From NCBI GenBank assembly GCA_005791165.1, contig SXXW01000040.1:1-64000 (forward strand): a stretch of DNA of 64,000 bases, in the 5' to 3' direction. This DNA comes from Cytophagaceae bacterium (GTDB taxonomy: Bacteria > Bacteroidota > Bacteroidia > Cytophagales > Spirosomataceae). Every line of letters starts with the position of its first letter. The first letter of the stretch is position 1. The translations under genes were made by a program, and so were the position numbers. The notes beneath the pieces were generated by a model. The model was not told where the DNA came from, made no database searches, and saw nothing but the letters and a program-made list of their open reading frames with translations. Shown here piece after piece: positions 1 to 7,173 of the stretch.

Positions 1-70
1 CAGAGGTCAAAAGAATTCAATAAATAACATAGTTTGCTACCACTTCTGCTACCTCTCCCGTAAAATAAAA

Positions 71-95
71 GAAACCACTCGCCCTGAGTGGTTTC
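71..95 (-). terminator. Intrinsic terminator behind tRNA tail
   Basis: A perfect 10-bp stem (GAAACCACTC / GAGTGGTTTC) with a 5-base loop. Read on the minus strand it is followed by a T-rich stretch (the complement of 61-70). It lies directly after the tRNA-like 3' end at 96-110, as terminators often do behind Bacteroidota tRNA genes. The stem is seen directly; its link to a tRNA is inferred. Confidence 0.7.
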
Positions 96-110
96 TGGTA
101 GTCCGTACGG
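96..110 (-). tRNA. tRNA 3'-end fragment (Glu-like), body absent
   Basis: The minus strand reads CCGTACGGACTACCA. This fits the last T-stem bases, a seven-base acceptor strand (ACGGACT), discriminator A and an encoded CCA. The acceptor strand resembles Bacteroidota tRNA-Glu, recalled from family knowledge. No anticodon arm, D arm or 5' half follows; the sequence runs straight into the left inverted repeat. It is therefore a tail only, either a remnant of a disrupted tRNA or the duplicated 3' end left by integration at a tRNA. The terminator at 71-95 supports the tRNA reading. Confidence 0.5.
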
Positions 111-243
111 TTTAAGGAAACCCTACCCTATCGTATCTAAAACATCTCAAAACCAAACCAGATTAATCTATTTGTATTTTTTGATTTTTGAAACACATTT
201 AAATCGGATGAAATAGAGTGGTGTTGCTCGCTTATTTGCTGCT
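106..243 (-). repeat. Left imperfect inverted repeat of the sulfur island
   Basis: The reverse complement of 181-243 matches 9788-9850 at 58 of 63 positions by hand alignment. Weaker similarity continues out to 106 (left) and 9914 (right), ending in TACGGTTTAAG-type sequence on both outer sides. The outer end touches the tRNA tail at 96-110. The inner end lies about 110 bases before the broken cytochrome gene. No transposase or other reading frame is visible in it. It may be the terminal repeat of an old mobile element or a dispersed repeat that mediated rearrangement. Confidence 0.75.
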
Positions 244-349
244 CGTTTTTAAATATGATTTGTTTTATTTAAAATGAAATTATTACTAAATTGGTGTCAG
301 CGAGAAACACTCCCTAAGAAATAACCTCTATCGGTCCACTTTTTGCTGA

Positions 350-613
350 CGATTTACATACAACATGCCACTAGGTGCAAATTACGCTAAACCTCAATTA
401 ACAGACGAAGAAGCATGGGATTTGGCAGCTTATGTAAATTCGATGTCTCGCCCTAGTAAGGATTTAAGTAAGGATTGGCCAGATATCGCGGGCAAGCCTT
501 TCGATCATCCATTTGGTCCTTTTGCGGATCCATTTACAGAAGATCAACATAAATATGGACCTTATAAGCCTATAAAAGAGTGGATTGCTAAACACAAGAA
601 TTCAAAAAAATAA
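350..613 (+). pseudogene. C-terminal fragment of a c-type (TsdA-like) cytochrome
   Basis: About 87 codons remain open after a TGA at 347-349. They encode the C-terminal end of a diheme-type cytochrome c: NMPLG, then LTDEEAWDLAAYVNSMSRP, and a tail with QHKYGPYKP. This resembles thiosulfate-dehydrogenase (TsdA)-like or Sox-linked cytochromes. NMPLG would supply the distal Met ligand. No CxxCH heme site is left, so the fragment cannot bind heme as it stands. The missing 5' part ends between this frame and the left inverted repeat (243), suggesting that the event that placed the repeat truncated the gene. It lies 4 bases upstream of soxB and was probably once in its operon. An internal ATG at 365 could be used, but a functional product is unlikely. 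Confidence 0.7.
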
Positions 614-617
614 ACGA

Positions 618-2291
618 ATGAACTCAAGAAGAAAATTTTTACAAGGTGGAATTCTGACAAGTGTAGCAGCTTTAACGCCTTCTACCTTACAGGCTAAAAG
701 TATTGAAAATAATGCGCCAACGTCTAAATCAATGGTTGGCTCGGGTCAAATTACCATTTTACAAACCACGGATGTGCACTGCCAATTGCATGCACATGAT
801 GAATTGTTTTGGGAAAATAATGAGTTGACCTTTCGTCAGGCAGGCGGCTATCCACACATGGCGACTGCATTAAAGAAATTAAAGGAGAAAAATCCAGGAA
901 ATACAATCACTTTAGATACTGGTGATATGTTTCAAGGAAGTATGTTGTCTGTAAAAACGACAGGTCAGGCATTCGTTCCCTTGCTAAATGCTATGGATTA
1001 CGACCTTTATTTGCCTGGCAACTGGGAAGTGGTTTATTATAAGAAAAACATGCAGAAATTGTTGGGAGGTTTATTAGCTCCCAAAATTTGTGCGAATATG
1101 TTCCATGATCTTGGCAATGGGAAAAAAGGTGAACTTATCTTTCAGCCTTATCAAATCATGCACCGCCTAGGGGTAAAAATTGGTTTTTTAGGCTATACGG
1201 ATCCATTGGTTCCTTTGCGTCAATCGCCTTTATATTCAAAAGGTATTATTTATACTAAGCCAGAGGATAATCTTAAAGAATATGTGACTTTATTGCGCGA
1301 ACAAGAACAATGTGACTTTGTCATTATTTTATCACATCTAGGCCTATCTCAACAAATCGCATTGGGAAATAATCCTGATTGCCAAGGTGTTGACTACATT
1401 TTCGGAGCAGATACGCATGAGCGAGTTCGTAAGCCGATTCAAGCGGAGTATACGAAAATTGTAGAGCCAGGAGCGTTTGGCTCTTTCATCGGTAAACTTG
1501 ATATTCATGTGAAAGACGGCAAGGCTATGGGGTCCTCCTATGAATTAGTGGAGGTTGACCCTATGAAATATCCTGCTGATCCGGCCATAAAGAACTTAGT
1601 TCAAGACTTAGAGAAACCATTTAAATAAGAAATTAATAAGGTTTTAGGGTACAGTACTGTTCCACTTTACAGGAATTTTGTTGTAGAAAACACGATTGAT
1701 ACGATGATTGTAGATGCGCTAAAATGGAAAGTAAATGCAGATGTTGTTTTATCCAATGGATTTCGTTTTTGCCCACCCCGTGTACCTGGGAAGGATGGGA
1801 AAGTGGCCATTACAGAAGGTTATTTGTATGATATGCTGCCGGTAGATTCCACGATTCGAACGGCAAAAGCCACGGGCCAACAAATCATGAATTGGTTAGA
1901 AAAGGAATTGCAGAATGTTTTTGCACAGGATGCATCCCTGCGTTTTGGCGGTTGGTTTATACGTTTCAAGGGCATGCAAGTGGAGTTCAAAGCATTTGAG
2001 CGAGCAGGGCATCGTGTTCAAAAAGTGATTATCGGTGATGGTCCTTTAGAGCTAGAGAAATCTTACGTGCTTTGTGCATGCGAGCGTGATGGAGATCCAG
2101 AGGATATGCTTTGTCGAATGAAAGGCGTAAAGGAGGCTAAGAATACGGCTTATACGCTTCATAGCATGATGAAAGAATATTTAGCTAAATTCTCTCCCGT
2201 AACGCCTACCTTGCGTCATGATGCTAAGATTTTAGATGGTCCACAGACTTTGTTAAGTCAGGTGACTGGTGTGGATTATACGTTTAGGTAA
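618..2291 (+). pseudogene. soxB: SoxB thiosulfohydrolase gene interrupted by an in-frame stop
   Basis: SoxB is the periplasmic dimanganese hydrolase that releases sulfate from SoxY-bound thiosulfonate in thiosulfate oxidation. The ATG at 618 gives a twin-arginine signal (NSRRKFLQGG). Metallophosphatase motifs follow in order: TTDVHCQLH, LDTGDMFQGS, GNWE, ILSHLG and GADTHE. A TAA at 1626-1628 (codon 337) then breaks the frame. The same frame is open again immediately afterwards (EINKVLGYSTVPLYRN...) through to 2291, covering the C-terminal nucleotidase domain. Without the stop the protein would be about 557 aa, the normal SoxB length. There is no frameshift and no insertion, so a single nonsense change or a sequencing error is the simplest reading. 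No soxAXYZCD lies nearby, so a classical Sox pathway is not supported here. Confidence 0.88.
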
Positions 2292-2311
2292 TGGAGAATT
2301 AGGGGGGTAAT

Positions 2312-2343
2312 AAAAAGACGCTGTCATTAGTCAGCGTCTTTTT
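2312..2343. terminator. Bidirectional terminator between soxB and dps
   Basis: A 12-bp stem (AAAAAGACGCTG / CAGCGTCTTTTT) encloses an 8-base loop, with A's on the left and T's on the right. It can terminate both the rightward soxB transcript and the leftward dps transcript, which converge here. Confidence 0.85.
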
Positions 2344-2350
2344 TGTTCAT

Positions 2351-2824
2351 TCACGTAGTTAAAAATGCAGAGTACATCCAGACTAGTTTTTCTTGAGCTC
2401 GAATGTAATTACTCATTAGTGCATTTGTCCCTTCATCTTCCGCTGCTAAATGTAAGATTTCCCGTTGGAGTGTAATTGTAATTCTAAATGATTCAAGGAT
2501 ATTTTCCACGGCCTTAATTCCGTCTGAAACTTCTGTACTTTCAGTAATAAGAGAAGTTTGTTTGTAGGTAGAATAGTTGTGAAGCGGCGTGTTTCCTAAG
2601 GTTAGTATGCGTTCTGCTACTTCATCTATTTTTAAAAGTAAATCAGTATACAATTCCTCGAATTTCAAGTGAAGTTCAAAGAATTTTTGGCCTTTGATGT
2701 TCCAATGGTATCCTCTTGTATTTTGATAGAAAATAGAATAATTCGCTAAAAGAGTATTTAATTTCTCTGCAAGCTCTTTCGATTTAGACTTGTCAAGTCC
2801 AATGGCATTTAGATTTTTCATCAT
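2351..2824 (-). CDS. dps: Dps-family mini-ferritin
   Basis: This is a DNA-binding protein from starved cells (Dps) type mini-ferritin. Such proteins form dodecamers that oxidise Fe(II) with peroxide and store the iron, protecting DNA. The 157 aa length is typical. The inter-subunit ferroxidase residues match the E. coli pattern with a constant offset: His40 (GYHW), His52, Glu56, Asp67 and Glu71 (DEVAER). It lies 88 bases after the YeeE/YedE gene on the same strand, so it may be partly co-transcribed with the sulfur operon or have its own promoter. No GTGAT-N4-ATCAC palindrome is seen in front of it. Its presence beside a peroxiredoxin and persulfide genes suggests a joint oxidative and sulfur stress role (inference). 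Confidence 0.92.
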   Translation of the reverse strand: MMKNLNAIGLDKSKSKELAEKLNTLLANYSIFYQNTRGYHWNIKGQKFFELHLKFEELYTDLLLKIDEVAERILTLGNTPLHNYSTYKQTSLITESTEVSDGIKAVENILESFRITITLQREILHLAAEDEGTNALMSNYIRAQEKLVWMYSAFLTT

Positions 2825-2912
2825 TTTAGTTATTTATTTTCCGTCGCTATTATTTATATATCTTTAAAAACTAAAGAGGGATTCCGACTTAAACTAAAAT
2901 CCTTCTTATTCC

Positions 2913-3422
2913 TTAGTGAGGCAACTGGTCTCTAAACTTACCATAAACCCACGTGCCGGCTGTAGCGCTGAGAATAACGACTAAAACAACTAGGGCACCT
3001 GAACCTACTTGTGCAAAAAGTGGACCAGGACAAGCACCCGTAAGTGCCCACCCTAGACCAAATGTTAGCCCACCCAGGATTTGGCCTTTATTGAATTTTT
3101 TGTCGGTGAACGTAATTTCTTCTCCATGTATCGTTTTAACCTTGAATTTCTTGATTAGAAATACGGATATCGCACCTACAACCACGGCTGTTCCAATAAC
3201 GCCATACATGTGAAAACTTTGAAGGCGGAACATTTCTTGAATTCTGAACCAAGAGATGATTTCAGCTTTGATGAATACGATTCCAAAAATAATACCGACT
3301 AAACTATATTTTAAGTTGTAGTACCAAGGGTGCTTTAATTCGGATTCATTCACACACATAGTGTCTAATGAACGTACTTCGAAATCTGTCGGATTTGTGT
3401 GTTGATTTGTCTTGTTTTCCAT
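2913..3422 (-). CDS. YeeE/YedE-family sulfur transporter, second half (DUF6691-like)
   Basis: A 169 aa membrane protein of the YeeE/YedE (TsuA/PmpB) class, which moves thiosulfate or other reduced sulfur compounds across the inner membrane. About four hydrophobic segments are visible. The family Cys motif GACPGP lies near residue 130 and is thought to relay the sulfur substrate. A polar N-terminal stretch of about 35 residues precedes the first segment. It starts 5 bases after the 187 aa partner gene, so both are translated from one message. Many bacteria carry this transporter as two half-size genes, which is the arrangement here. The substrate is inferred from family and context (sulfide, persulfide or thiosulfate). 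Confidence 0.85.
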   Translation of the reverse strand: MENKTNQHTNPTDFEVRSLDTMCVNESELKHPWYYNLKYSLVGIIFGIVFIKAEIISWFRIQEMFRLQSFHMYGVIGTAVVVGAISVFLIKKFKVKTIHGEEITFTDKKFNKGQILGGLTFGLGWALTGACPGPLFAQVGSGALVVLVVILSATAGTWVYGKFRDQLPH

Positions 3423-3427
3423 GTGAA

Positions 3428-3991
3428 TTATAGGTGTAAGATGAATGGTAAAATGAAATTAGCCATGATGAATCCACCAATCATAAAGCAGATGGTAGCG
3501 ATTAAAGATGGCCACTGTAAGTCGGAAAGTCCCATAATGGCATGACCTGATGTACATCCACCCGCATAACGAGCGCCGAAACCCACTAAAAATCCACCTC
3601 CAATCATCATGACTAGGCCACGGACTGTGAATAAAGATTCAAATGAGAATAATTGTTTAGTTACCATACCTGAGAAATCAGTGATGCCATAACTAGCTAA
3701 TTCTTTTGCTAAATCTGGGTGCACGATAACGTCATCTCCTGATCCTAAGTATAGGGTTGAGATGATGCCGCCCACTAATATTCCGCCAACAAAAAAGAAA
3801 TTCCACGATTCTTTTTTCCAATCGTATTTGAAAAATGGAATGTTGCTAGGTAAACATGCTGCGCACGCATGGCGTAGGTTAGCTGATATGCCAAAGTGTT
3901 TGTTGCCTAGGATTAATAAGGCCGGGACAATAAGTCCAATAATGATTCCAGCCGTATACCAAGGCCAAGGTTGGGTGATCGTTTCCATCAT
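3428..3991 (-). CDS. YeeE/YedE-family sulfur transporter, first half
   Basis: A 187 aa polytopic membrane protein of the YeeE/YedE family. The signature GARYAGGCTSGHAIMG around residues 138-153 carries the conserved Cys of thiosulfate transporter TsuA and PmpA-like proteins. About five hydrophobic segments are seen. A Cys pair (CAACLP) in the first loop is an additional feature. It lies 52 bases downstream of the small DUF6132-like gene and 5 bases upstream of its 169 aa partner. Together with the persulfide dioxygenase, rhodanese and TSUP genes it forms a leftward sulfur operon reading from 7082 to 2913. Confidence 0.87.
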   Translation of the reverse strand: MMETITQPWPWYTAGIIIGLIVPALLILGNKHFGISANLRHACAACLPSNIPFFKYDWKKESWNFFFVGGILVGGIISTLYLGSGDDVIVHPDLAKELASYGITDFSGMVTKQLFSFESLFTVRGLVMMIGGGFLVGFGARYAGGCTSGHAIMGLSDLQWPSLIATICFMIGGFIMANFILPFILHL

Positions 3992-4043
3992 AGTAAGTTA
4001 ATTTAGTCGATAGTCTATTTCTAAAATTAATTCAATTTATAAT

Positions 4044-4265
4044 TTATATTTCTTTTTGCTCTGGTTTTAGCTTACGCCATTGTGAAATTGTACCTAGTAT
4101 GAAATAGCCTAAAACAGCGAAATAAACAATGCTATTTAGTGGCTTACTCGTAATCGGACAGGTTCCTGATACGCATCCAATATCTCTCCAATAGAAATAT
4201 CCGCCAATTCCACCGAATATTCCTCCTAAGATTTGCCAACCATTATTTCGAATGAAATTCTTCAT
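4044..4265 (-). CDS. Small DUF6132-like membrane protein
   Basis: About 73 aa, with two hydrophobic segments and a Cys-containing loop (IGCVSGTCPITSKP) between them. This pattern fits the DUF6132 family found in Bacteroidota sulfur and metal clusters. I chose the ATG at 4265 (MKNFIRNNGW) because family members begin there; an upstream ATG at 4280 would only add MMMWN. It overlaps the end of the preceding DUF2892 gene by 23 bases. The function is unknown. The conserved cysteines and the position between rhodanese and YeeE/YedE genes suggest a helper for sulfur transfer across the membrane (inference). Confidence 0.72.
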   Translation of the reverse strand: MKNFIRNNGWQILGGIFGGIGGYFYWRDIGCVSGTCPITSKPLNSIVYFAVLGYFILGTISQWRKLKPEQKEI

Positions 4266-4491
4266 ATTCCACATCATCATTTTCTTTTATTGTTGATTTA
4301 TGTACGGGGACTCCACATCCTTGAGTACCGCATCCTGCGTTCAATAGTGCCATTCCTACCAGCACTAACCCAAGTATACCCATGAGTATGTCATGACCTC
4401 GATAAGCTTCGATCAAGGCATATCCTCCTAAAACGAGACGAATGATACGCATAACGTTCCAATTCTGTGTCAGTGTTGTGAACATGTTCAT
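4243..4491 (-). CDS. Small DUF2892-like (YgaP-type) membrane protein
   Basis: An 82 aa protein with two predicted transmembrane helices, followed by LNAGCGTQGCGVP and an acidic cytoplasmic tail (KENDDVEYEEF). This resembles DUF2892 proteins and the membrane half of the rhodanese YgaP, where it is joined or adjacent to a rhodanese domain. Here a stand-alone rhodanese gene lies 46 bases upstream in the same operon, so the pair may act as a split YgaP. An ATG at 4485 is an alternative start. The closely spaced cysteines could accept or relay sulfane sulfur (inference). Confidence 0.72.
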   Translation of the reverse strand: MNMFTTLTQNWNVMRIIRLVLGGYALIEAYRGHDILMGILGLVLVGMALLNAGCGTQGCGVPVHKSTIKENDDVEYEEFHSK

Positions 4492-4537
4492 ATTTGTTAA
4501 AAGCCCAGGTCATGCCTGCGCTCATTAAAGGTGTTTG

Positions 4538-4810
4538 TTAATCTTGGAAAATAAGCATTTCATGTAATCCACCCCCGTTAAATACCTCGGTTAATCCTGC
4601 TTGTTTTAACAAGTTCATCGCCATACCTGAACGATTTCCGCTACGGCAATAAACCACGATCGGTCCTTGCATTGCCTTGAACTTATCTAGCCGAAGCGGA
4701 ATTATACCTAATGGTATATTTATGGCACCTTCATAGTGGCCGCTTGCAAATTCTCCTGTTTCACGTACGTCAACAACCGTAGTTGCTGGATTTGCTAATA
4801 ACTTTTCCAT
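4538..4810 (-). CDS. Single-domain rhodanese
   Basis: A cytoplasmic rhodanese of about 90 aa, a class that transfers sulfane sulfur through a cysteine persulfide. The active-site loop is CRSGNRS, preceded by the strand IVVY. DVRETGEFASGHYEGAINIPLG is the conserved N-terminal part. I chose the ATG at 4810, two bases after the stop of the upstream persulfide dioxygenase gene. An in-frame ATG at 4834 would add eight residues and overlap that gene by 22 bases. It probably passes sulfur to or from the dioxygenase fusion encoded just upstream. Confidence 0.9.
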   Translation of the reverse strand: MEKLLANPATTVVDVRETGEFASGHYEGAINIPLGIIPLRLDKFKAMQGPIVVYCRSGNRSGMAMNLLKQAGLTEVFNGGGLHEMLIFQD

Positions 4811-4812
4811 GA

Positions 4813-6231
4813 TTATAAGAGGGTTGAAGGACAAACATAATCTGATACTTGAAACTTGCCTGATTCTTTGATCGCTTTGAAACCACCATTGATGTCAATT
4901 AAGTTATCATATCCACGAGCTCTTAACGTAGAGTTGAAAATCATGGAACGATAACCTCCTGCGCAGTGTACGAAGTAAGTTTTGTTTTTATTGATTTTCA
5001 ACATGCTTTCATTGATGAAATCCAACGGCGCATTTTCTACATCAATTACGTGCTCAGATAAGTATTCTGAATTTTTTCGTACGTCGATGATTTCACCTTC
5101 ACCCGCTGAGACACGCTTAAATGCTTCTGCTGGTTCGATTGATTCGATTTGGTCAAATTCTTTACCTGAAGCTTTCCATGAAGCAAATCCTCCTTTTAGG
5201 TAACCGATCGTAAAGTCGTAACCTACACGAGCTAAACGGGTGATTACTTCTTCTTCACGACCTTCATCTGTTACTAATAAGATTTCTTGCTTGATATCAG
5301 GAATCATGGCACCTACCCAAGGAGCAAAAGATCCATCAATTCCGATGTTAATTGAATTAGGCACAAATCCAGCTGCGAACGTCTGAGGATCACGTGTATC
5401 TAAGACTAGAGCACTAGTTTCGTTCGCTGCTGCCTCAAAACCCTCTGGACTTAAGGCATGTTGGCCACGCTCCAATACTTTGTCAATCGAATCATATCCT
5501 TGGATATTCATCAAAACGTTCAATGGGAAATAAGCCGGGGGAGCTACTAACCCTGTCAAAACCTCTTTTGTAAATGCTTCTTTTGTTAATGCCGGGTTTA
5601 GCGCATAGTTCGTTTTCTTTTGGTTACCCAATGTATCCGTCGTCTCTTTGCTCATATTTTTTCCACAAGCTGAACCAGCTCCGTGGGCAGGATATACGAT
5701 AATATCATCTGCTAAAGGCATGATTTTATTGCGAAGAGAATCATATAAATGACCCGCTAAAATTTCCTCTGTCAAGTCAGCTTTTACTTTTTGAGCTAAA
5801 TCTGGACGTCCTACATCGCCGATGAATAAAGTATCACCTGAGAATAAGCTTGTTTCTTTTCCATGTTCGTCAATCAAAAGGAAACAAGTTGATTCCATCG
5901 TGTGACCTGGTGTATGAATCACCCGGATGGTAGCGTTTCCTAAGGGGAATACTTGACCGTCAGTAGCTGTGATACATTCAAATTCGCAAGCTGCATTGGG
6001 TCCGTAAACGATTGGAGCACCTGTTTTCGCTGATAAATCGATGTGACCAGAAACGAAGTCGGCATGGAAGTGAGTTTCAAATACATACTTTATTTTTGCC
6101 CCATTACGCTTTGCTTTTTCGATGTATGGTTGCACTTCGCGAAGTGGATCGATAATCGCTGCTTCACCATTGTTCTCGATGTAATAAGCACCTTGTGCTA
6201 AGCATCCTGTGTAAATTTGTTCTACTTTCAT
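4813..6231 (-). CDS. Persulfide dioxygenase-rhodanese fusion (Blh/ETHE1-like)
   Basis: A 472 aa fusion. Residues 1 to about 240 form a metallo-beta-lactamase fold of the ETHE1/persulfide dioxygenase type (HFHADFVSGH with His54, His56, Asp58, His63; later HTPGHT and SGDTLFIGDVGRPD). This domain oxidises glutathione or low-molecular-weight persulfide to sulfite with one non-heme iron. Two rhodanese domains follow. The first (about 260-360) lacks the Cys (LLVTDEGREEE) and is probably structural. The second has an intact loop, CAGGYRS, around Cys423. I chose the ATG at 6231, where the fold begins; the upstream in-frame extension is not conserved-looking. It lies 29 bases after the TSUP permease, which could export the sulfite formed. 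Confidence 0.92.
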   Translation of the reverse strand: MKVEQIYTGCLAQGAYYIENNGEAAIIDPLREVQPYIEKAKRNGAKIKYVFETHFHADFVSGHIDLSAKTGAPIVYGPNAACEFECITATDGQVFPLGNATIRVIHTPGHTMESTCFLLIDEHGKETSLFSGDTLFIGDVGRPDLAQKVKADLTEEILAGHLYDSLRNKIMPLADDIIVYPAHGAGSACGKNMSKETTDTLGNQKKTNYALNPALTKEAFTKEVLTGLVAPPAYFPLNVLMNIQGYDSIDKVLERGQHALSPEGFEAAANETSALVLDTRDPQTFAAGFVPNSINIGIDGSFAPWVGAMIPDIKQEILLVTDEGREEEVITRLARVGYDFTIGYLKGGFASWKASGKEFDQIESIEPAEAFKRVSAGEGEIIDVRKNSEYLSEHVIDVENAPLDFINESMLKINKNKTYFVHCAGGYRSMIFNSTLRARGYDNLIDINGGFKAIKESGKFQVSDYVCPSTLL

Positions 6232-6260
6232 TTTATTAATTTTATGCTGTGAATGTTTTT

Positions 6261-7082
6261 TTATTTTAATGGGAAGGCTAATTGTTGGATCAGGATATAC
6301 ATACCCATCACCAAAACAAACCATCCAAAACCTACTTTTAATTTATTTCCGTCTACTTTTTTACTGATGACATCGCCTAAGAAAATCCCAACGATGGCAA
6401 GCCCTGTTACGATTAACAATAAGTTCCAGTCGATTTCTTGATGTCCTAAGTCACCTGTAAATCCAATTAATGATTTAGCCGCAATAATTAACAAGGAGGT
6501 GCCTACAGCCTGTTTCATCGATAATTTTGAAAGCATCACTAAAGCTGGGATGATTAAGAAACCACCACCGGCACCAACTAATCCAGTTAAAGTTCCTACC
6601 ACTGCTCCTTCTATTAGGATCATTGGGTAATTGAATACTTGTTTTTCCTCAACATAGGTTCCTGATTTCTCTTTTTCGCATTGCTCGCATTTACCACGAA
6701 TCATGGATATAGAAGCTGCTACCATCAAAATCGCAAACAAAACCATCATTAAAACAGATTTAGTGACAACAAAATCACCCAAGGTAAATACTTCAGATGG
6801 GATTAAGGGAACGATGAATTTACGCGTGGCATATACAGCTGCAATCGATGGTATGCCAAAAATGACTGCTGTTTTTACGTTGATTAAGCCTTGCTTGTAT
6901 TTAGGAAATGCTCCTACTAGTGAACTAGCTCCTACTACAAAAAGAGAGTAAGCTGTTGCTAGTATGGGATCAACTCCAAATAAGTAGACCAATACAGGCA
7001 CTGTTAAAATGGATCCCCCACCACCAATCAGTCCTAGTGAGACCCCAATTAGTAAAGAAGCAAAATAGCCAATTATTTCCAT
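6261..7082 (-). CDS. TSUP-family sulfite exporter (TauE/SafE-like)
   Basis: A 273 aa inner-membrane protein of the TSUP (TauE/SafE/YfcA) family, which exports sulfite or other C1-C2 sulfur anions. Two repeated halves are visible, each opening with a family glycine motif: GLIGGGGSILTVPVL near residue 18 and GLVGAGGGFLIIPAL near residue 166. A cysteine-bearing cytoplasmic loop (GKCEQCEKEK) joins the halves. It is the first gene of the leftward sulfur operon. The Crp/Fnr-like promoter at 7109-7152 begins 26 bases upstream of its start. Export of the sulfite made by the adjacent dioxygenase is the natural role (inference). Confidence 0.9.
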   Translation of the reverse strand: MEIIGYFASLLIGVSLGLIGGGGSILTVPVLVYLFGVDPILATAYSLFVVGASSLVGAFPKYKQGLINVKTAVIFGIPSIAAVYATRKFIVPLIPSEVFTLGDFVVTKSVLMMVLFAILMVAASISMIRGKCEQCEKEKSGTYVEEKQVFNYPMILIEGAVVGTLTGLVGAGGGFLIIPALVMLSKLSMKQAVGTSLLIIAAKSLIGFTGDLGHQEIDWNLLLIVTGLAIVGIFLGDVISKKVDGNKLKVGFGWFVLVMGMYILIQQLAFPLK

Positions 7083-7108
7083 GCGTTTATTTGTTGTTTT
7101 TGATAATG

Positions 7109-7152
7109 CAAATGTCTGGTGTTTTCAGAAGTTAATTCGTGATATTTATCAC
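7109..7152 (-). promoter_or_regulatory. Crp/Fnr-like activated promoter of the TSUP operon
   Basis: Palindrome GTGATATTTATCAC (7139-7152; arms GTGATA/TATCAC), then exactly 26 bases, then a -7-like element GACATTTG (minus strand, 7109-7116). The start codon follows after 26 bases. The geometry is the same as at 8608-8651 and 9438-9481. GTGA-N6-TCAC is the consensus of the Crp/Fnr family, and a centre about 33 bases upstream of the TTTG fits a class II activator overlapping the -33 region. The regulator itself is not in the window. Confidence 0.72.
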
Positions 7153-7173
7153 AAGCTAATTTTTTTATTTGAC

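Noticed and set aside
585-2291. Two separate adjacent genes for N- and C-terminal metallophosphatase proteins
   Set aside because: Both parts are in the same frame with protein-like sequence across the gap (1629-1703). Together they give normal SoxB length, so one gene with a stop is simpler.
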